A stretch of DNA of 58,391 nt from positions 1 through 58,391 of the forward strand of contig DOOI01000091.1 in NCBI GenBank assembly GCA_003512825.1. The letters run 5' to 3'. Source of the DNA: Paracoccaceae bacterium. Its GTDB lineage: Bacteria > Pseudomonadota > Alphaproteobacteria > Rhodobacterales > Rhodobacteraceae. The notes below the pieces were generated by a model that saw only the letters and a program-made list of their open reading frames with translations, was not told the DNA's origin and searched no databases. The translations under genes were made by a program, and so were the position numbers. Positions 37,266-47,902 of this stretch are shown in pieces; the first letter of the stretch is position 1, and each line of letters begins with the position of its first letter.

Positions 37266-37498
37266 GCATTCTCTGGCTTTTGATCATTGGTGCAGCGGCA
37301 GGATTTTTCGCAACGCGGCTTATGCGTGTTGAGGCGAATATAGTCACCACGGTGATCGTTGGCATGGCTGGCGCATTGATCGGTGGGCTGGTCTTGCGTG
37401 CGCTCTTGGCGGTTATGGGAATGGCGGCGGGATTTGTCGGGGCCATTTTGGGAGCGCTGCTGTTGGTGTGGCTCTGGCAGCGATACAGGCGGGGCTGA
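37262..37498 (+). CDS. Small glycine-rich membrane protein, GlsB/YeaQ-like
   Basis: 78 residues, almost all hydrophobic: LLIIGAAAGFFATRLM, VTTVIVGMAGALIGGLVL and AGFVGAILGALLLVWLWQRYRR. The GAxxGGxxL glycine pattern matches transglycosylase-associated/GlsB-type proteins, whose exact role is unclear. Four-base overlap with the gene before it. Confidence 0.72.
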   Translation: MSILWLLIIGAAAGFFATRLMRVEANIVTTVIVGMAGALIGGLVLRALLAVMGMAAGFVGAILGALLLVWLWQRYRRG

Positions 37499-37501
37499 CG
37501 C

Positions 37502-38125
37502 CTAGCGGCGAGGGGGTCTGGCCTTGTAGACTGGCAGGCGCCAGCCAAAGGCCAGCGAACCTGCCCGCAGTGCCCATGTGGTGAGCGCACATGCCAAGAG
37601 CATCACAAGCGGCTCGGAGGTGAGCTGTTGAGTGATCAGCGCCGCACCAGAGCCTGCAAAGGCAGCGGTAGCGTAAATTTCGCCTTGTCGCAGCACCACA
37701 GGCACTTCGTTGCAGATCACGTCACGCATGAGCCCGCCCATCATTCCGGTGATCATGCCCATTACCAAGACAACAGTTGGAGGCATGTCGGCAGCGATCG
37801 CAGCAGCGACGCCAGCAGGCACGGCCACGGCGAGGGCGATGCTGTCGAGCCAGAGCAGGGCAGAAAGGCGGCTTTCCAAACGGTGAGCGGTGAAGAAAAC
37901 GGCAACAGCCGCGAGGGAGGATACCAAGAGCAACTCGGGTGCAGTGATCCAGAAAATCGCTTCGCGGTTGATCAACACATCACGAAGAGTGCCGCCACCA
38001 AGCGCCGTGAGGGCGGCCAGAAAGAAGAAGCCCACAATATCAAGCTGGGCGCGAGAGGCGGCCAGCGCCCCGGTGAGGGCGAAGATGAAGACGGATGCCA
38101 GATCAAGAAGGGCCAATGCGCTCAT
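37502..38125 (-). CDS. TRIC/YicG-type (UPF0126) membrane protein
   Basis: 207 residues with about seven membrane spans and the two repeated motifs of the trimeric intracellular cation channel family: [11 protein letters not shown] in the first half and [16 protein letters not shown] in the second. Bacterial members conduct monovalent cations or have been linked to glycine uptake; which applies here is unknown. The ATG overlaps the rnhA stop by four bases, so it is in the ispH-side minus-strand group. Confidence 0.88.
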   Translation of the reverse strand: MSALALLDLASVFIFALTGALAASRAQLDIVGFFFLAALTALGGGTLRDVLINREAIFWITAPELLLVSSLAAVAVFFTAHRLESRLSALLWLDSIALAVAVPAGVAAAIAADMPPTVVLVMGMITGMMGGLMRDVICNEVPVVLRQGEIYATAAFAGSGAALITQQLTSEPLVMLLACALTTWALRAGSLAFGWRLPVYKARPPRR

Positions 38126-38583
38126 GTGCCAGATTTCTTGAAGGGTTTCATGCCAGCGCGCGCCAACGCATCCGCGCGCTCATTTTCAGGGTGACCAGCA
38201 TGGCCTTTGACCCACTCCCAAGTCACTTGGTGGCGCGCTTGTGCGGCGTCGAGACGTTGCCAGAGTTCCACATTCGCGACGGGTTTCTTGGCCGCGGTTT
38301 TCCAGCCGTTGCGTTTCCAGCCGTGGATCCACCCCGTTACGCCATTTTTTACATAAGCACTGTCTGTGATGATTGTGATGGTGCTTGGCCGCTCGAGGGT
38401 TTCGAGGGCGTGAATGGCGGCGAGAAGCTCCATGCGGTTATTTGTCGTGTCCGCTTCCCCGCCCTTGAGTTCGCGTTCTTTCAAGATTGTCTCGCCCTCG
38501 GAGGCACGCAAAAGAACGCCCCAGCCTCCGGGGCCGGGATTTCCAGAGCATGCGCCGTCGGTATATGCTACAAGCGCTGCCAT
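38122..38583 (-). CDS. rnhA: Ribonuclease HI
   Basis: Cleaves RNA in RNA/DNA hybrids. 153 residues with the D-E-D-D set: D9 in [17 protein letters not shown], the Glu in [10 protein letters not shown], the Asp in [11 protein letters not shown] and the last Asp in NERADALAR. It overlaps DUF3429 by one base upstream and the TRIC-like gene by four downstream. Confidence 0.97.
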   Translation of the reverse strand: MAALVAYTDGACSGNPGPGGWGVLLRASEGETILKERELKGGEADTTNNRMELLAAIHALETLERPSTITIITDSAYVKNGVTGWIHGWKRNGWKTAAKKPVANVELWQRLDAAQARHQVTWEWVKGHAGHPENERADALARAGMKPFKKSGT

Positions 38584-39038
38584 CAGCTAAGCACCATAGT
38601 GATGGCCAGCATGGTTAGCACGGCGGCACTTAGGATGAGGCGTAGGCGCATCCACCACACAGGGGCTAGATCGCGCTGAGCAAAGTGCCAATCGAGGCCA
38701 AGTAGGCCTAAAAACCCAGCAAAAAGGTAGATGGAGGCCGAGGTGGGGCCACCGCCTACCATGAAGAAGCACCAAAGCGCCGGGATGACTGAGAGGGCAT
38801 AGCCAAGCGCTGCATCGGTGCCTTTTGCGCGGGTGGCGAAACCCCAAAGCACACCGGACATGAAGCTTAGGATTACAATGCCATAGCTTAGCTGCACATA
38901 GGGACCGATGAAGCGTGGGCCTGCGAGGCGAACGGTGGCATCGGCGAGGGAGGGCAGGAGCATGGTCAACACACCCCAGAAGAAGGGAAGCAGACCTGCG
39001 AGGCCGAGCACGAGCGTTGAGCGGGGAATGGGGGTCAT
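38583..39038 (-). CDS. DUF3429 membrane protein
   Basis: 151 residues with about five membrane spans ([81 protein letters not shown]). The [16 protein letters not shown] and LGLDWHFA segments are family features. Function unknown. Sits between ispH and rnhA on the same strand. Confidence 0.82.
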   Translation of the reverse strand: MTPIPRSTLVLGLAGLLPFFWGVLTMLLPSLADATVRLAGPRFIGPYVQLSYGIVILSFMSGVLWGFATRAKGTDAALGYALSVIPALWCFFMVGGGPTSASIYLFAGFLGLLGLDWHFAQRDLAPVWWMRLRLILSAAVLTMLAITMVLS

Positions 39039-39128
39039 GCGAAAGGCTCCGGGAGCGGGTTAAGGGCGAATAGCGTTTTGCGCGCCCATTGGAAACGTTA
39101 TGGGCGGTTTAATTTGCGTGCAAATATG

Positions 39129-40079
39129 TCAGCCGGGCGCGCGCAGAATACGGGGCACTTTGAATTCGACGTTTTCAACAGCAGTTTCCACTCGATTGAC
39201 TGTGACCGCGTAGCGGCTGGAGAAGGCATCGATGACTTCGTTGACCAACTCTTCTGGTGCCGAGGCTCCGGCGGTGACACCAACCGAGCGGATACCTTCC
39301 AAGGCGCGCCAATCGATTTCGGAGGCGCGCTGCACCAACTGGGCATAGGCGCAGCCGGCGCGGGAGGCCACTTCGACGAGGCGTTTGGAGTTGGACGAGT
39401 TGGGGGCGCCAACAACCAAGAGCGCGTCGCATAAGGGGGCCATCGCCTTCACGGCTTCTTGGCGGTTGGTGGTGGCGTAGCAAATGTCTTCTTTGTGAGG
39501 GCCTACAATCGCGGGGAAGCGTTTTTGAAGCGCGGCGACGATTTCAGCGGTGTCATCTACTGACAGGGTCGTTTGGGTGACGAAAGCAAGTTTCTCAGGA
39601 TCGCGCACGGTAACTTTGGCCACGTCATCGACAGTTTCGACAAGCAAGACTTCTCCATCGGGGAGTTGGCCCATGGTGCCGACGGTTTCGGGGTGGCCCG
39701 CATGTCCGATCATGATCATTTGGCGGCCGAGTTCTGAGTGGCGGGCGGCTTCCATATGCACTTTGGTGACAAGGGGGCAGGTTGCATCTACGGCGATCAT
39801 TTGCCGAGCTGAGGCCGCCTCGGGCACTGCTTTGGGAACGCCGTGAGCAGAGAAGATAACCGGGCGATCCACGGGGCATTCCTCGAGTTCCTCTACGAAC
39901 ACGGCTCCCTTGGCGCGTAGCCCGTCCACGACATAGCGATTATGCACGATCTCGTGGCGGACATAGACAGGCGCCCCCCATTTTTCTAACGCCAGCTCGA
40001 CGATCTTGATGGCACGATCAACGCCGGCGCAAAATCCGCGAGGCGCGGCAAGGTGAAGGGTAAGAGCGGGCAGGGACAT
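39129..40079 (-). CDS. ispH: 4-hydroxy-3-methylbut-2-enyl diphosphate reductase
   Basis: Last enzyme of the MEP isoprenoid pathway, giving IPP and DMAPP. 316 residues; the three [4Fe-4S] cysteines are in [10 protein letters not shown] (C17), [11 protein letters not shown] and [11 protein letters not shown], and the SSNSKRL motif is near the C-terminus. ATG 40079 follows CGGAGAAA. It shows that this organism makes isoprenoids by the MEP route, which bears on the role of the HMG-CoA reductase at 8929. Confidence 0.97.
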   Translation of the reverse strand: MSLPALTLHLAAPRGFCAGVDRAIKIVELALEKWGAPVYVRHEIVHNRYVVDGLRAKGAVFVEELEECPVDRPVIFSAHGVPKAVPEAASARQMIAVDATCPLVTKVHMEAARHSELGRQMIMIGHAGHPETVGTMGQLPDGEVLLVETVDDVAKVTVRDPEKLAFVTQTTLSVDDTAEIVAALQKRFPAIVGPHKEDICYATTNRQEAVKAMAPLCDALLVVGAPNSSNSKRLVEVASRAGCAYAQLVQRASEIDWRALEGIRSVGVTAGASAPEELVNEVIDAFSSRYAVTVNRVETAVENVEFKVPRILRAPG

Positions 40080-40246
40080 GCGATTTCTCCGAGGCTAAAA
40101 GAGTAGGTAAAGCCAAGTTCGGCGCACGTCCACCTGCGAGTTATATCCGTTTAGGACTTATTAACTACCCCAATGCCCCAGACCCCTAGCGTGGCAATTT
40201 TATATATACTCTTAAGGCTTAATTTAGAGCCCAACGGGGATATTTG

Positions 40247-42451
40247 ATGCCAGACCTTGATACAGCGCCTCAAATAAAAGCCGAAGAATTGCTCGCCGAG
40301 AAGCCCTCGGTCAATGTTGCGCGACTTGGCGCGACGCGGGCTTTAGGCGTTTTTGCGATCGGACTGGGCCTTTTTTGGGTCGTGGTCGGCCTCATGTTTG
40401 ATCTGGAGTTGGCGTGGGAATTGGGCGGCGCTCTGTCGCTGGTGTCATTTGTCACGCTCGTCGCGGCGGGACGGGGATATTCCACCTTTGCACGGGTCGT
40501 GTGGTTTTTCTCCTGCTCGTTGCTCATCCTCTTCGCGTATTTCAACGTCCACGTGGCCGCCGGGGTAGACCAGTTTTTTGCCGCTCTGATTGCCTCTGTT
40601 TTTATGAATTTTTCAGTGCGACGCGAGAAAGTGGCGGTGACAACTGTTTTGGTCAGTATTTCGGCGCTTTGGTTCGTAGGGGTATCCTTGGGCGCAGACT
40701 TCTTTGGCCCGCCGATTGTGGAGCACGTTTTTGCTGAATACGTTTTGGCGCCTTTGGTGACAGGGGCAGTGATCGTCAGCGTGGCTGTGAATGTCTACAT
40801 TTTTGCGCTCCTGAACGAGCGTTACTATGATCGACTTAACGCGGCGCTGATCTTGGCGCGTGACGCCAACAAAGCCAAAAGCGACTTCCTCGCTGCAATG
40901 AGCCACGAAATCCGCACGCCGATGAATGGTGTGATTGGTATGGTGGATATTTTGGGCACGACAGATCTTGAGGCGTCGCAACGTCGTACATTGGGCGTGA
41001 TCCGCGATTCGGCATTGTCTCTGTTGCGGATCATTGAAGACATTTTGGACATGTCTTCGATTGAAGCTGGCAAGATGAAGCTGGTGGTTGAGCCGATGGA
41101 TTTACGCCAGACTGTGGAGGCCGCGGCAGAGACGCTCCGCCATTACGCCGATCAGCATAACGTGCTGACCTCGCTCAAGCTGGATTATCGCCTGCCTAAA
41201 ACAGTGCGCGGCGACCCAGGTCGTATTCGGCAGATCGTGACGAATATCTTGGGGAACGGGATCAAATTTTCGCGGCGTCCCAAGGATGATGGCATTGGTC
41301 ATGCGCGGTTGGTGGTGGAGCCGGGCGCAAATGGTGGGATCCGATTTGTGTTCACCGATGACGGCATCGGAATTCCGTCCGACTTCTTGGCTCAGATTTT
41401 TGAGCCATTTGGCCGCTCTGATACTGTCCAGACGCGACGGTATAATGGCACGGGTCTTGGGCTGGCGATTGTGCAGCAATTGGTCACCAAGATGCAGGGT
41501 ACGATCAGCGTAAGCAGTGCCCCTGGGGAGGGGGCTACGTTTATTGTGACTTTGCCTCTTGAGGTCTTGGAGGCAGAGCGAGAGCGGCCTGATTTATCGG
41601 GGCTTTCGGTGCTCTTGTTGGGGCTCGATCCGCTTGCCGAGCATTTTTGGCAAAATACTCTGAAAGGCACTCATGCGGCACTGATCAGCGACCGGGGGCG
41701 CGACATTGAGGCGATTGTCGAGGCAAAATCGTCTGACGGGAAAACCGAAAATGTGATCATTGTGTCGTCGTTTGGTTTCGAAAATGGCGACACAAGTGAT
41801 GCCTTAAGCCGGTTTCGCTCGGTTTCACCGAATATCCCTATCTTGATGCATTGCCGTAATCGTGAGCGGATGTCGGGGCTCGTTGATCTGCATACCTATC
41901 GCATTCAGGGAGCCCCTTCGTTGGAAAGCGAAGCGCTGCTTGGTATCACGACATTGTTTCAGAAGGGGCGTCAGGACTTCAAACGCGAGGCGTTGCGGCG
42001 GGGGCCAGAAGCAAATGTGCCGCGTCCTTCGCAAAGAATGGCGCGCATCTTGGTGGCGGAGGACAACGAGATCAACCAAATGGTAATCGCATCTCAGTTG
42101 GGTCAGCTTGGGCATGAAAGTGTCTTGGCATCTGATGGCTTGGAAGCCTTGGCGCAATGGAAAGCGGGGCATTTTGATATGGTGGTCACAGATTGCTTCA
42201 TGCCGCGCATGGACGGGTTTGAGTTGGTGAAGAACATCCGGATGCTCGAAAAACGCGATGGTTTGAGGGCAGTGCCTATCCTCGCGATTACGGCGAATGC
42301 GATGCCGGGAGAGCCAGAGAAATGTCAGGCGGCTGGAATGGATGGGTTTTTGACTAAGCCCGTGCAGCTTCGGGACCTTGCCGAGAAGATTGACCTTCAC
42401 CTGCGCGTGAAGGAGAGCACATCAGAAACCCCGGTGGCGCAGCGCGCATAA
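40247..42451 (+). CDS. Hybrid sensor histidine kinase with C-terminal receiver
   Basis: 734 residues. About six membrane spans (33-190), HisKA with the phospho-acceptor H220 ([17 protein letters not shown]), an ATPase domain ([27 protein letters not shown]), then a receiver-like fold (about 450-560) in which the expected phospho-Asp position reads NVIIVSSFG, so it is probably dead, and an intact receiver ([10 protein letters not shown]649 in [13 protein letters not shown], Lys in GFLTKPV). It has no periplasmic sensor domain, so it probably senses through its membrane part. Divergent from ispH; the leader is AT-rich. No partner regulator is nearby. Confidence 0.92.
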   Translation: MPDLDTAPQIKAEELLAEKPSVNVARLGATRALGVFAIGLGLFWVVVGLMFDLELAWELGGALSLVSFVTLVAAGRGYSTFARVVWFFSCSLLILFAYFNVHVAAGVDQFFAALIASVFMNFSVRREKVAVTTVLVSISALWFVGVSLGADFFGPPIVEHVFAEYVLAPLVTGAVIVSVAVNVYIFALLNERYYDRLNAALILARDANKAKSDFLAAMSHEIRTPMNGVIGMVDILGTTDLEASQRRTLGVIRDSALSLLRIIEDILDMSSIEAGKMKLVVEPMDLRQTVEAAAETLRHYADQHNVLTSLKLDYRLPKTVRGDPGRIRQIVTNILGNGIKFSRRPKDDGIGHARLVVEPGANGGIRFVFTDDGIGIPSDFLAQIFEPFGRSDTVQTRRYNGTGLGLAIVQQLVTKMQGTISVSSAPGEGATFIVTLPLEVLEAERERPDLSGLSVLLLGLDPLAEHFWQNTLKGTHAALISDRGRDIEAIVEAKSSDGKTENVIIVSSFGFENGDTSDALSRFRSVSPNIPILMHCRNRERMSGLVDLHTYRIQGAPSLESEALLGITTLFQKGRQDFKREALRRGPEANVPRPSQRMARILVAEDNEINQMVIASQLGQLGHESVLASDGLEALAQWKAGHFDMVVTDCFMPRMDGFELVKNIRMLEKRDGLRAVPILAITANAMPGEPEKCQAAGMDGFLTKPVQLRDLAEKIDLHLRVKESTSETPVAQRA

Positions 42452-42452
42452 A

Positions 42453-42476
42453 AGAACCCCGCCGAAGCGAGGTTCT
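42453..42476. terminator. Bidirectional hairpin terminator
   Basis: AGAACC (42453-42458) pairs with GGTTCT (42471-42476), with a further CGC/GCG pair around a CGAA loop. It starts 2 bases after the kinase stop and lies 26 bases from the convergent NYN-gene stop. On the minus strand it is followed by TTTATG, a short T run. Confidence 0.75.
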
Positions 42477-42502
42477 AAGAAGGTCATCGACCTTGATGTG
42501 GA

Positions 42503-43075
42503 TTAGTTTTCGCCAACTGCCGCAACATCCCGGAAGAGCGGTTGTTCGCGGGGGGGGCGGCCAATCACATCACGCAGATCGTCCAATTCGATGAAGTTAT
42601 CGGCCTGACGGCGCAGTTCATCAGAAATCATTGGCGGCTGTGACCGGATCGTCGAGACAACGGAAACGCGCACGCCTTGACGTTGCAGGCTCTCGACCAA
42701 GGGCCGAAAATCGCCGTCGCCTGAGAAGATAACGGCGTGATCCATGCGGGGAGCGAGTTCCATGGCATCGACAGCAAGCTCGATGTCCATGTTCCCTTTA
42801 ACTTTCCGACGCCCTTGGGCATCGGTGTATTCCTTGGCAGGTTTTGTGACCATGGTGAAGCCGTTGTAATGCAGCCAGTCCACCAAGGGGCGGATGGGAG
42901 AATATTCGTCATTCTCCAAAAGAGCGGTATAGTAAAAGGCGCGCAACATCTTGCCGCGGCGCATGAACTCTTGCCGAAGCAGTTTATAGTCGATGTCAAA
43001 CCCAAGCGATTTTGACGCTGCATAGAGGTTTGAGCCATCGATGAACAGCGCAAGCCGTTCGTCCTTGTAAAACAT
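42503..43075 (-). CDS. NYN-domain (LabA/DUF88) protein
   Basis: 190 residues of the PIN-like NYN fold, a putative ribonuclease domain. Acidic site residues: D13 in LFIDGSNLYAA, the Asp pair in GNMDIELAVDAM and SGDGDFRPLVE. ATG 43075 (MFYKDERLALF) is chosen because AGAAGGA lies upstream; the frame is open further. The short C-terminal tail follows a FIELDDLRDVI segment. Such proteins probably cut RNA; the target is unknown. Divergent from folK. Confidence 0.9.
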   Translation of the reverse strand: MFYKDERLALFIDGSNLYAASKSLGFDIDYKLLRQEFMRRGKMLRAFYYTALLENDEYSPIRPLVDWLHYNGFTMVTKPAKEYTDAQGRRKVKGNMDIELAVDAMELAPRMDHAVIFSGDGDFRPLVESLQRQGVRVSVVSTIRSQPPMISDELRRQADNFIELDDLRDVIGRPPREQPLFRDVAAVGEN

Positions 43076-43230
43076 CAAAAATATTCCTTCTAATTGGCCT
43101 TGGGCGCGAAAACTCTCAGGAGTGGCCAAGAGTGTCAGAGTGAGTGACGTCAAAAATCGCGCTGGCCGGAACAGTAATTCTGCTCAGGCGGCGCTTCAAG
43201 CGTGTGTAATGCACGGAAAAGGATAGGCCG

Positions 43231-43800
43231 ATGGTTCAGTTTGGTCAAGAATTCGCAATCGCTCTTGGTGCGAACCTTGAGACTGAGGCGGGCTCACCTG
43301 CCGATTCGATCCGCGCCGGGCTTGAGGCTTTGGAATTGGAGGGTATCCTCTGCGTTTCTGTGAGCCGTTTTTATAAAACCCCATGTTTTCCAGTGGGCGC
43401 AGGGCCGGATTATGTGAATGCCTGTGCCGTTTTACGCGCCGAGTTGGCACCCGAAGAGATCTTGGCGGTCTTGCACCGAGTTGAGGCGCAAATGGGGCGT
43501 GTCCGGGAAACACGATGGGCAGGCCGCACGCTGGATCTGGATTTGTTGTTCTGTGCTCAAACAGTTCTGCCGGACAAAGCGGGATGGTCGTATTGGCAGG
43601 GGATGGCGCTAGAAGAGCAGATGCGGCGGGCACCTGACGAGTTGATTCTTCCCCACCCGCGCCTTCAGGACCGCGGCTTTGTTTTGGTTCCTCTTGCCGA
43701 TGTCGCTCCAGATTGGCATCACCCCGTTACCGGGCGCCGCGTGGTTGAGATGCGCGATGCTCTGCCGAAAGAAGCGCTTTTGGACATTGTGCCGCTGTGA
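43231..43800 (+). CDS. folK: 2-amino-4-hydroxy-6-hydroxymethyldihydropteridine diphosphokinase
   Basis: Pyrophosphoryl transfer from ATP to 6-hydroxymethyl-dihydropterin in folate synthesis. 189 residues; FAIALGANL at the start, [34 protein letters not shown] (the magnesium Asp pair) and [16 protein letters not shown] are the family hallmarks. AAAGGA precedes the ATG. It is separated from rpoZ by a likely promoter. Confidence 0.96.
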   Translation: MVQFGQEFAIALGANLETEAGSPADSIRAGLEALELEGILCVSVSRFYKTPCFPVGAGPDYVNACAVLRAELAPEEILAVLHRVEAQMGRVRETRWAGRTLDLDLLFCAQTVLPDKAGWSYWQGMALEEQMRRAPDELILPHPRLQDRGFVLVPLADVAPDWHHPVTGRRVVEMRDALPKEALLDIVPL

Positions 43801-43818
43801 AGAGATTGGGGAATCGAC

Positions 43819-43847
43819 TTGTCAATTCCACCGCATCCACTTATGTC
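43819..43847 (+). promoter_or_regulatory. Candidate sigma-70-type promoter for rpoZ
   Basis: TTGTCA (43819-43824) and TATGTC (43842-43847) are spaced by 17 bases and lie about 45 bases before the rpoZ ATG. The -35 matches five of six consensus bases, the -10 only three, so this is a weak call. Confidence 0.35.
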
Positions 43848-43891
43848 AAGACGTTCAAAAGCCCTACCCATCTATTGACTGGAGTGATCCC

Positions 43892-44245
43892 ATGGCCCGC
43901 GTGACCGTAGAAGACTGCGTAGACAAGGTTCCCAACCGTTTTGAGTTGGTGATGCTGGCCGCGCATCGTGCACGCGAGATTGCTTCGGGTGGCGCGCTGA
44001 CCATCGAACGTGACAACGATAAAAACCCGGTGGTTGCGTTGCGTGAAATCGCGGATGAAACACAGTCGGCAGATGGCCTTCGCGAGCGTCTGATCGAAGC
44101 AAACCAGACCCAGATCGAAGTTGATGAGCCGGAAGAAGATCAGATGAACCTTCTGATGAGTGGCGAGCATGATCGCCCGGCCGAAGACGACATGTCGGAA
44201 GAAAAGCTGCTTCGCGCCCTCATGGAAGCTCAGCGTCAGGGGTGA
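43892..44245 (+). CDS. rpoZ: RNA polymerase omega subunit
   Basis: Small subunit that assists folding of beta-prime and assembly of RNA polymerase. 117 residues beginning [20 protein letters not shown], followed by [12 protein letters not shown] and [11 protein letters not shown], all typical. The acidic C-terminal extension ([12 protein letters not shown]) is usual in alphaproteobacteria. GGAG precedes the ATG. It lies directly before the ppGpp synthetase gene, a common pairing; omega takes part in ppGpp binding to RNA polymerase. Confidence 0.96.
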   Translation: MARVTVEDCVDKVPNRFELVMLAAHRAREIASGGALTIERDNDKNPVVALREIADETQSADGLRERLIEANQTQIEVDEPEEDQMNLLMSGEHDRPAEDDMSEEKLLRALMEAQRQG

Positions 44246-44278
44246 TCCTGACGTGCCTTTGGGGAGTTGCGGACTGAC

Positions 44279-46432
44279 ATGATCGCCGTCGACGACCTGA
44301 TCGCCCTTGTCCACAACTATAATCCCCGCACGAATGAGGCGCTGATCCGGTCGGCCTATGATTTTGGGCGGGCGATGCATGACGGGCAAATGCGCCAGTC
44401 AGGCGAGCCTTATTTCACCCATCCCGTCGCTGTCGCGGCTATTCTCACCGAGCAACGGCTTGACGATGCGACCATCGTCACAGCGCTTTTGCATGACACG
44501 ATTGAGGATACCAAGGCCAGCTATGCCGAGGTCGAGCGCCGCTTCGGCCATGATGTGGCGGAGTTGGTCGATGGGGTGACGAAGCTCACCAATCTGCAGC
44601 TGACCTCTACAGAGACCCAGCAAGCCGAGAACTTCCGCAAGCTTTTGATGGCGATGTCGCGCGATTTGCGGGTCATTCTTGTGAAGCTTGCCGACCGTTT
44701 GCACAACATGCGGACGATCAAGGCGATGAAGCCGGAAAAGCAGGCCAAGAAAGCCCGCGAGACAATGGATATCTATGCGCCTTTGGCGGGGCGTATGGGG
44801 ATGCAGTGGATGCGTGAGGAGCTGGAAGACCTTGCGTTTCGAGTGCTCAACCCCGAAGCGCGCGCGTCGATCATGCGTCGGTTTGTGTCTTTGCAAAAGG
44901 AATCGGGCGATGTGATCGAGCGGATCACTGGCGATATGCGAGCGGAGATGGACAAGGTGGACATAGAGTGCACCGTCTTTGGTCGCGCCAAGAAGCCCTA
45001 TTCCATTTGGCGTAAGATGCAGGAAAAAGACATCGGGTTTTCTCGGCTGTCTGATATTTACGGGTTTCGGGTGATTACCCAATCAGAGGAAGACTGCTAT
45101 CGGGCTTTGGGTGCGATCCACCAGCGCTGGCGCGCGGTGCCGGGGCGGTTCAAGGACTATATCAGCCAGCCGAAGTCCAATGGATATCGCTCGATTCACA
45201 CCACGGTTTCCGGGCGGGATGGCAAGCGCGTTGAAGTGCAGATCCGCACACGACAAATGCACGAAGTGGCCGAGGCAGGTGTGGCCGCGCATTGGTCTTA
45301 TCGGGACGGCGTGCGCGCGCAAAACCCCTTTGCTGTTGATCCGGCAAAGTGGATTGCAACGATGACCGAGCAGTTCAATACAGAGGATGATCACGACGAG
45401 TTTCTCGAAGCGGTCAAGCTCGAGATGTATTCGGATCAAGTCTTTTGTTTTACGCCAAAGGGCGAAGTCATCAAATTGCCGCGGGGAGCAACGCCAATCG
45501 ATTTTGGCTATGCGATCCATACACGAATTGGCAGCGCGACCGTGGGTGCTAAGATCGATGGAATGCGCGTGCCACTTTGGACACGAATCCGCAATGGGCA
45601 GTCAGTCGAGGTGATTACAGCGGAGGGGCAGGTTCCTCAGGCGACTTGGCTCGACATTGCGACAACGGGTAAAGCCAAGACGGCAATTCGACGGGCGCTG
45701 CGCGAAGTAGATCGCTCGCGGTTCATCAAGCTTGGCGCAGAGTTGGCGCGGGCAGCGTTTGAACATGTCGGGAAGAAATCCACCGACAAGGCGCTGGAAC
45801 TGGCAGCGCGTCATCTGCGGATTGAAGGCGGGCGTGAAGAAGTCTTAGCGCGACTTGGATCGGCCGAGCTGTCGGCACGTGAGGTAGTGCATGCCGTTTA
45901 CCCCGAATTGGCCCAAGGACAGAGCGAGACAATCAACCAAGATCATGCGGTTGTCGGCATTTCACCAGACCAGAGTTTTGCGCGCGCCCCCTGTTGTCAG
46001 CCCCTGCCGGGCGAGCGGATTGTGGGGATCAAGGTGCGAGGGCAAGGCGTGCAGGTGCACACGATTGACTGCGCAGCACTGGAGCAATTCGAGAGCCAAC
46101 CCGACCGTTGGATGGACTTGCATTGGCAAGCAGGCAAACACCCGCCTATCCATACGGCCTCTATCTTGATTACCATTGCGAATGACGCTGGCGTGTTAGG
46201 GCGGATTTGCACATTGATTGGCGAGCAGAAGGCCAATATCTCGGATATGAACTTCGTTGATCGGAAACCAGATTTTTACCGAGTGCTGTTTGATGTGGAC
46301 CTCAGAGACGTCGAGCACCTCCATTCGGTGCTCTCGGCCCTTGAGGCGGAGTCCGATGTGGCGGCAATTGAACGGGCGAGGGATCCGTCCCGTACTCTGA
46401 CCGCTCCGTCGGCAGGGCGGCAAGAAAGGTAA
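44279..46432 (+). CDS. rsh: Bifunctional (p)ppGpp synthetase/hydrolase
   Basis: Stringent-response enzyme. 717 residues: HD hydrolase (about 25-190; LLHDTIEDTKASY and LADRLHNMRTI), synthetase (about 240-350; GFRVITQSEEDCYRALG, KSNGYRSIHTTV), TGS (about 385-445; VFCFTPKGEVIKLPRGATP) and C-terminal ACT (ITIANDAGVLGRICTLIGE). The RFKD in the synthetase is the RxKD motif of bifunctional enzymes, and the HD site is intact, so both activities are expected. ATG 44279 is preferred to a TTG at 44267. Confidence 0.95.
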   Translation: MIAVDDLIALVHNYNPRTNEALIRSAYDFGRAMHDGQMRQSGEPYFTHPVAVAAILTEQRLDDATIVTALLHDTIEDTKASYAEVERRFGHDVAELVDGVTKLTNLQLTSTETQQAENFRKLLMAMSRDLRVILVKLADRLHNMRTIKAMKPEKQAKKARETMDIYAPLAGRMGMQWMREELEDLAFRVLNPEARASIMRRFVSLQKESGDVIERITGDMRAEMDKVDIECTVFGRAKKPYSIWRKMQEKDIGFSRLSDIYGFRVITQSEEDCYRALGAIHQRWRAVPGRFKDYISQPKSNGYRSIHTTVSGRDGKRVEVQIRTRQMHEVAEAGVAAHWSYRDGVRAQNPFAVDPAKWIATMTEQFNTEDDHDEFLEAVKLEMYSDQVFCFTPKGEVIKLPRGATPIDFGYAIHTRIGSATVGAKIDGMRVPLWTRIRNGQSVEVITAEGQVPQATWLDIATTGKAKTAIRRALREVDRSRFIKLGAELARAAFEHVGKKSTDKALELAARHLRIEGGREEVLARLGSAELSAREVVHAVYPELAQGQSETINQDHAVVGISPDQSFARAPCCQPLPGERIVGIKVRGQGVQVHTIDCAALEQFESQPDRWMDLHWQAGKHPPIHTASILITIANDAGVLGRICTLIGEQKANISDMNFVDRKPDFYRVLFDVDLRDVEHLHSVLSALEAESDVAAIERARDPSRTLTAPSAGRQER

Positions 46433-46436
46433 GACC

Positions 46437-47096
46437 GTGGTATTTAAGCGCCGTGACAAACGGCCAATTTGGCAAGTCGTCAAAGAATTCTTCTGGCCTC
46501 GTGGGGGGTGGGCGCGGGCAGCGCATTACGTCAAGCACCGCTTGCGGCGTTTGCCTGACAGCCCGGCGCGGATTGCACGTGGCATTTTTGCCGGGGTCTT
46601 TACGACCTTCACTCCGTTTTTTGGCCTTCATTTCATTGTCGCGGCTCTGATTGCTTTCGTTATGCGGGGCAATATTCTGGCGGCGCTCTTGTCGACGTTT
46701 TTTGGCAATCCGCTCACTTATGTGCCGATTGCCATGGCCTCGTTACGGACGGGCTATTGGATGCTCGGTCTGGAATGGGGCGGGGGCAATGTTCATGGCT
46801 CGCTAGGGCAGAAATTTGCCGAAGCTTGGTGGGATCTGAAGCATAATTTCCTGGCCATGTTTAACGCAGACACGGCCGATTGGCATGGGTTGCATCTGTT
46901 TTACGACGAGGTGTTTTTCCCTTTCATGATTGGGGGCATCCTGCCGGGCCTCGTTACGGCAGCAGTGTGCTATTACATCTCGCTGCCCTTGATCCGCGCC
47001 TATCAGCATCGCCGAAAAGGCGTGATCAAAGCCAAACTCGCTGCGTTGAAGAAAAAAGCGCAGGCGAAGGCTGACGAATTGCGGAAACACGACTAG
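46437..47096 (+). CDS. DUF2062 membrane protein
   Basis: 219 residues with three or four membrane spans and the DUF2062 features: PARIARGIFAGVFTTFTPFFG, HFIVAALIAFVMRGNILAALL and STFFGNPLTYVPI, then a lysine-rich C-terminal tail (KLAALKKKAQAKADELRK). Function unknown. The start is GTG 46437, preceded by AAGAAAGG and four bases after the rsh stop, so it is in the same operon. Confidence 0.85.
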   Translation: MVFKRRDKRPIWQVVKEFFWPRGGWARAAHYVKHRLRRLPDSPARIARGIFAGVFTTFTPFFGLHFIVAALIAFVMRGNILAALLSTFFGNPLTYVPIAMASLRTGYWMLGLEWGGGNVHGSLGQKFAEAWWDLKHNFLAMFNADTADWHGLHLFYDEVFFPFMIGGILPGLVTAAVCYYISLPLIRAYQHRRKGVIKAKLAALKKKAQAKADELRKHD

Positions 47097-47129
47097 TTTG
47101 AGAGCAAATCAGGTTAGGAAGGACTGCCA

Positions 47130-47879
47130 ATGAAGCCGCTCGGAACGCTCCGTCTTGGCGTGAACATTGATCACGTGGCCACCGTGCGAAACGCACGTGG
47201 ATCTGCTTATCCAGATCCGGTGCGTGCGGCTCTCTTGGCCGAAGAAGCTGGCGCTGACGGGATTACCGCGCATTTGCGCGAAGATCGGCGGCACATTTCG
47301 GATGCAGATATTGACGGGCTGATGGCGGCGCTGAAAACTCCGCTGAATTTCGAGATGGCAGCGACACCGGAGATGCAGGCTATCGCGCTGCGGCATCGTC
47401 CGCATGCCGTATGTTTGGTGCCGGAACGGCGCGAGGAGCGCACGACAGAAGGCGGGCTGGAAGTGGCACGCGAAGAAAATCGCTTGGCGCATTTCATAGC
47501 GCCCCTGCGGGATGTTGGGTGCCGGGTGTCGATCTTTATCGCGGCCGACCAAAAGCAGATCGAGGCCGCGCATCGCATCGGTGCTCAGGTGATCGAGCTT
47601 CATACCGGCGCTTATTGCGACTTCCACTCCGAAGGGCATTTCGACAAGCGAGACGCCGAATTGGTGCGCCTGCGCGAAATGGCGGCCTTTGCCCATAGTT
47701 TGGGGCTGGAAGTGCATGCCGGGCATGGTTTGACCTACGAGACCGTGGGCGCCATTGCTGCATTTCCCGAAGTGATGGAGCTAAATATTGGGCATTTTCT
47801 GATTGGAGAGGCCATTTTCCGGGGGCTGTCTCCAGCGATTGCCGAAATGCGCCGATTGATGGTCGAGGCACGCGACTGA
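47130..47879 (+). CDS. pdxJ: Pyridoxine 5'-phosphate synthase
   Basis: Joins 1-deoxyxylulose 5-phosphate with 3-amino-2-oxopropyl phosphate in vitamin B6 synthesis. 249 residues; [67 protein letters not shown] and GHGLTYETV are all present. AGGAAGGA precedes the ATG. The pdxJ-acpS-lepB-rnc-era order is classic. Confidence 0.97.
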   Translation: MKPLGTLRLGVNIDHVATVRNARGSAYPDPVRAALLAEEAGADGITAHLREDRRHISDADIDGLMAALKTPLNFEMAATPEMQAIALRHRPHAVCLVPERREERTTEGGLEVAREENRLAHFIAPLRDVGCRVSIFIAADQKQIEAAHRIGAQVIELHTGAYCDFHSEGHFDKRDAELVRLREMAAFAHSLGLEVHAGHGLTYETVGAIAAFPEVMELNIGHFLIGEAIFRGLSPAIAEMRRLMVEARD

Positions 47880-47902
47880 TCGCCACTTATTGAGGGTTTC
47901 CA

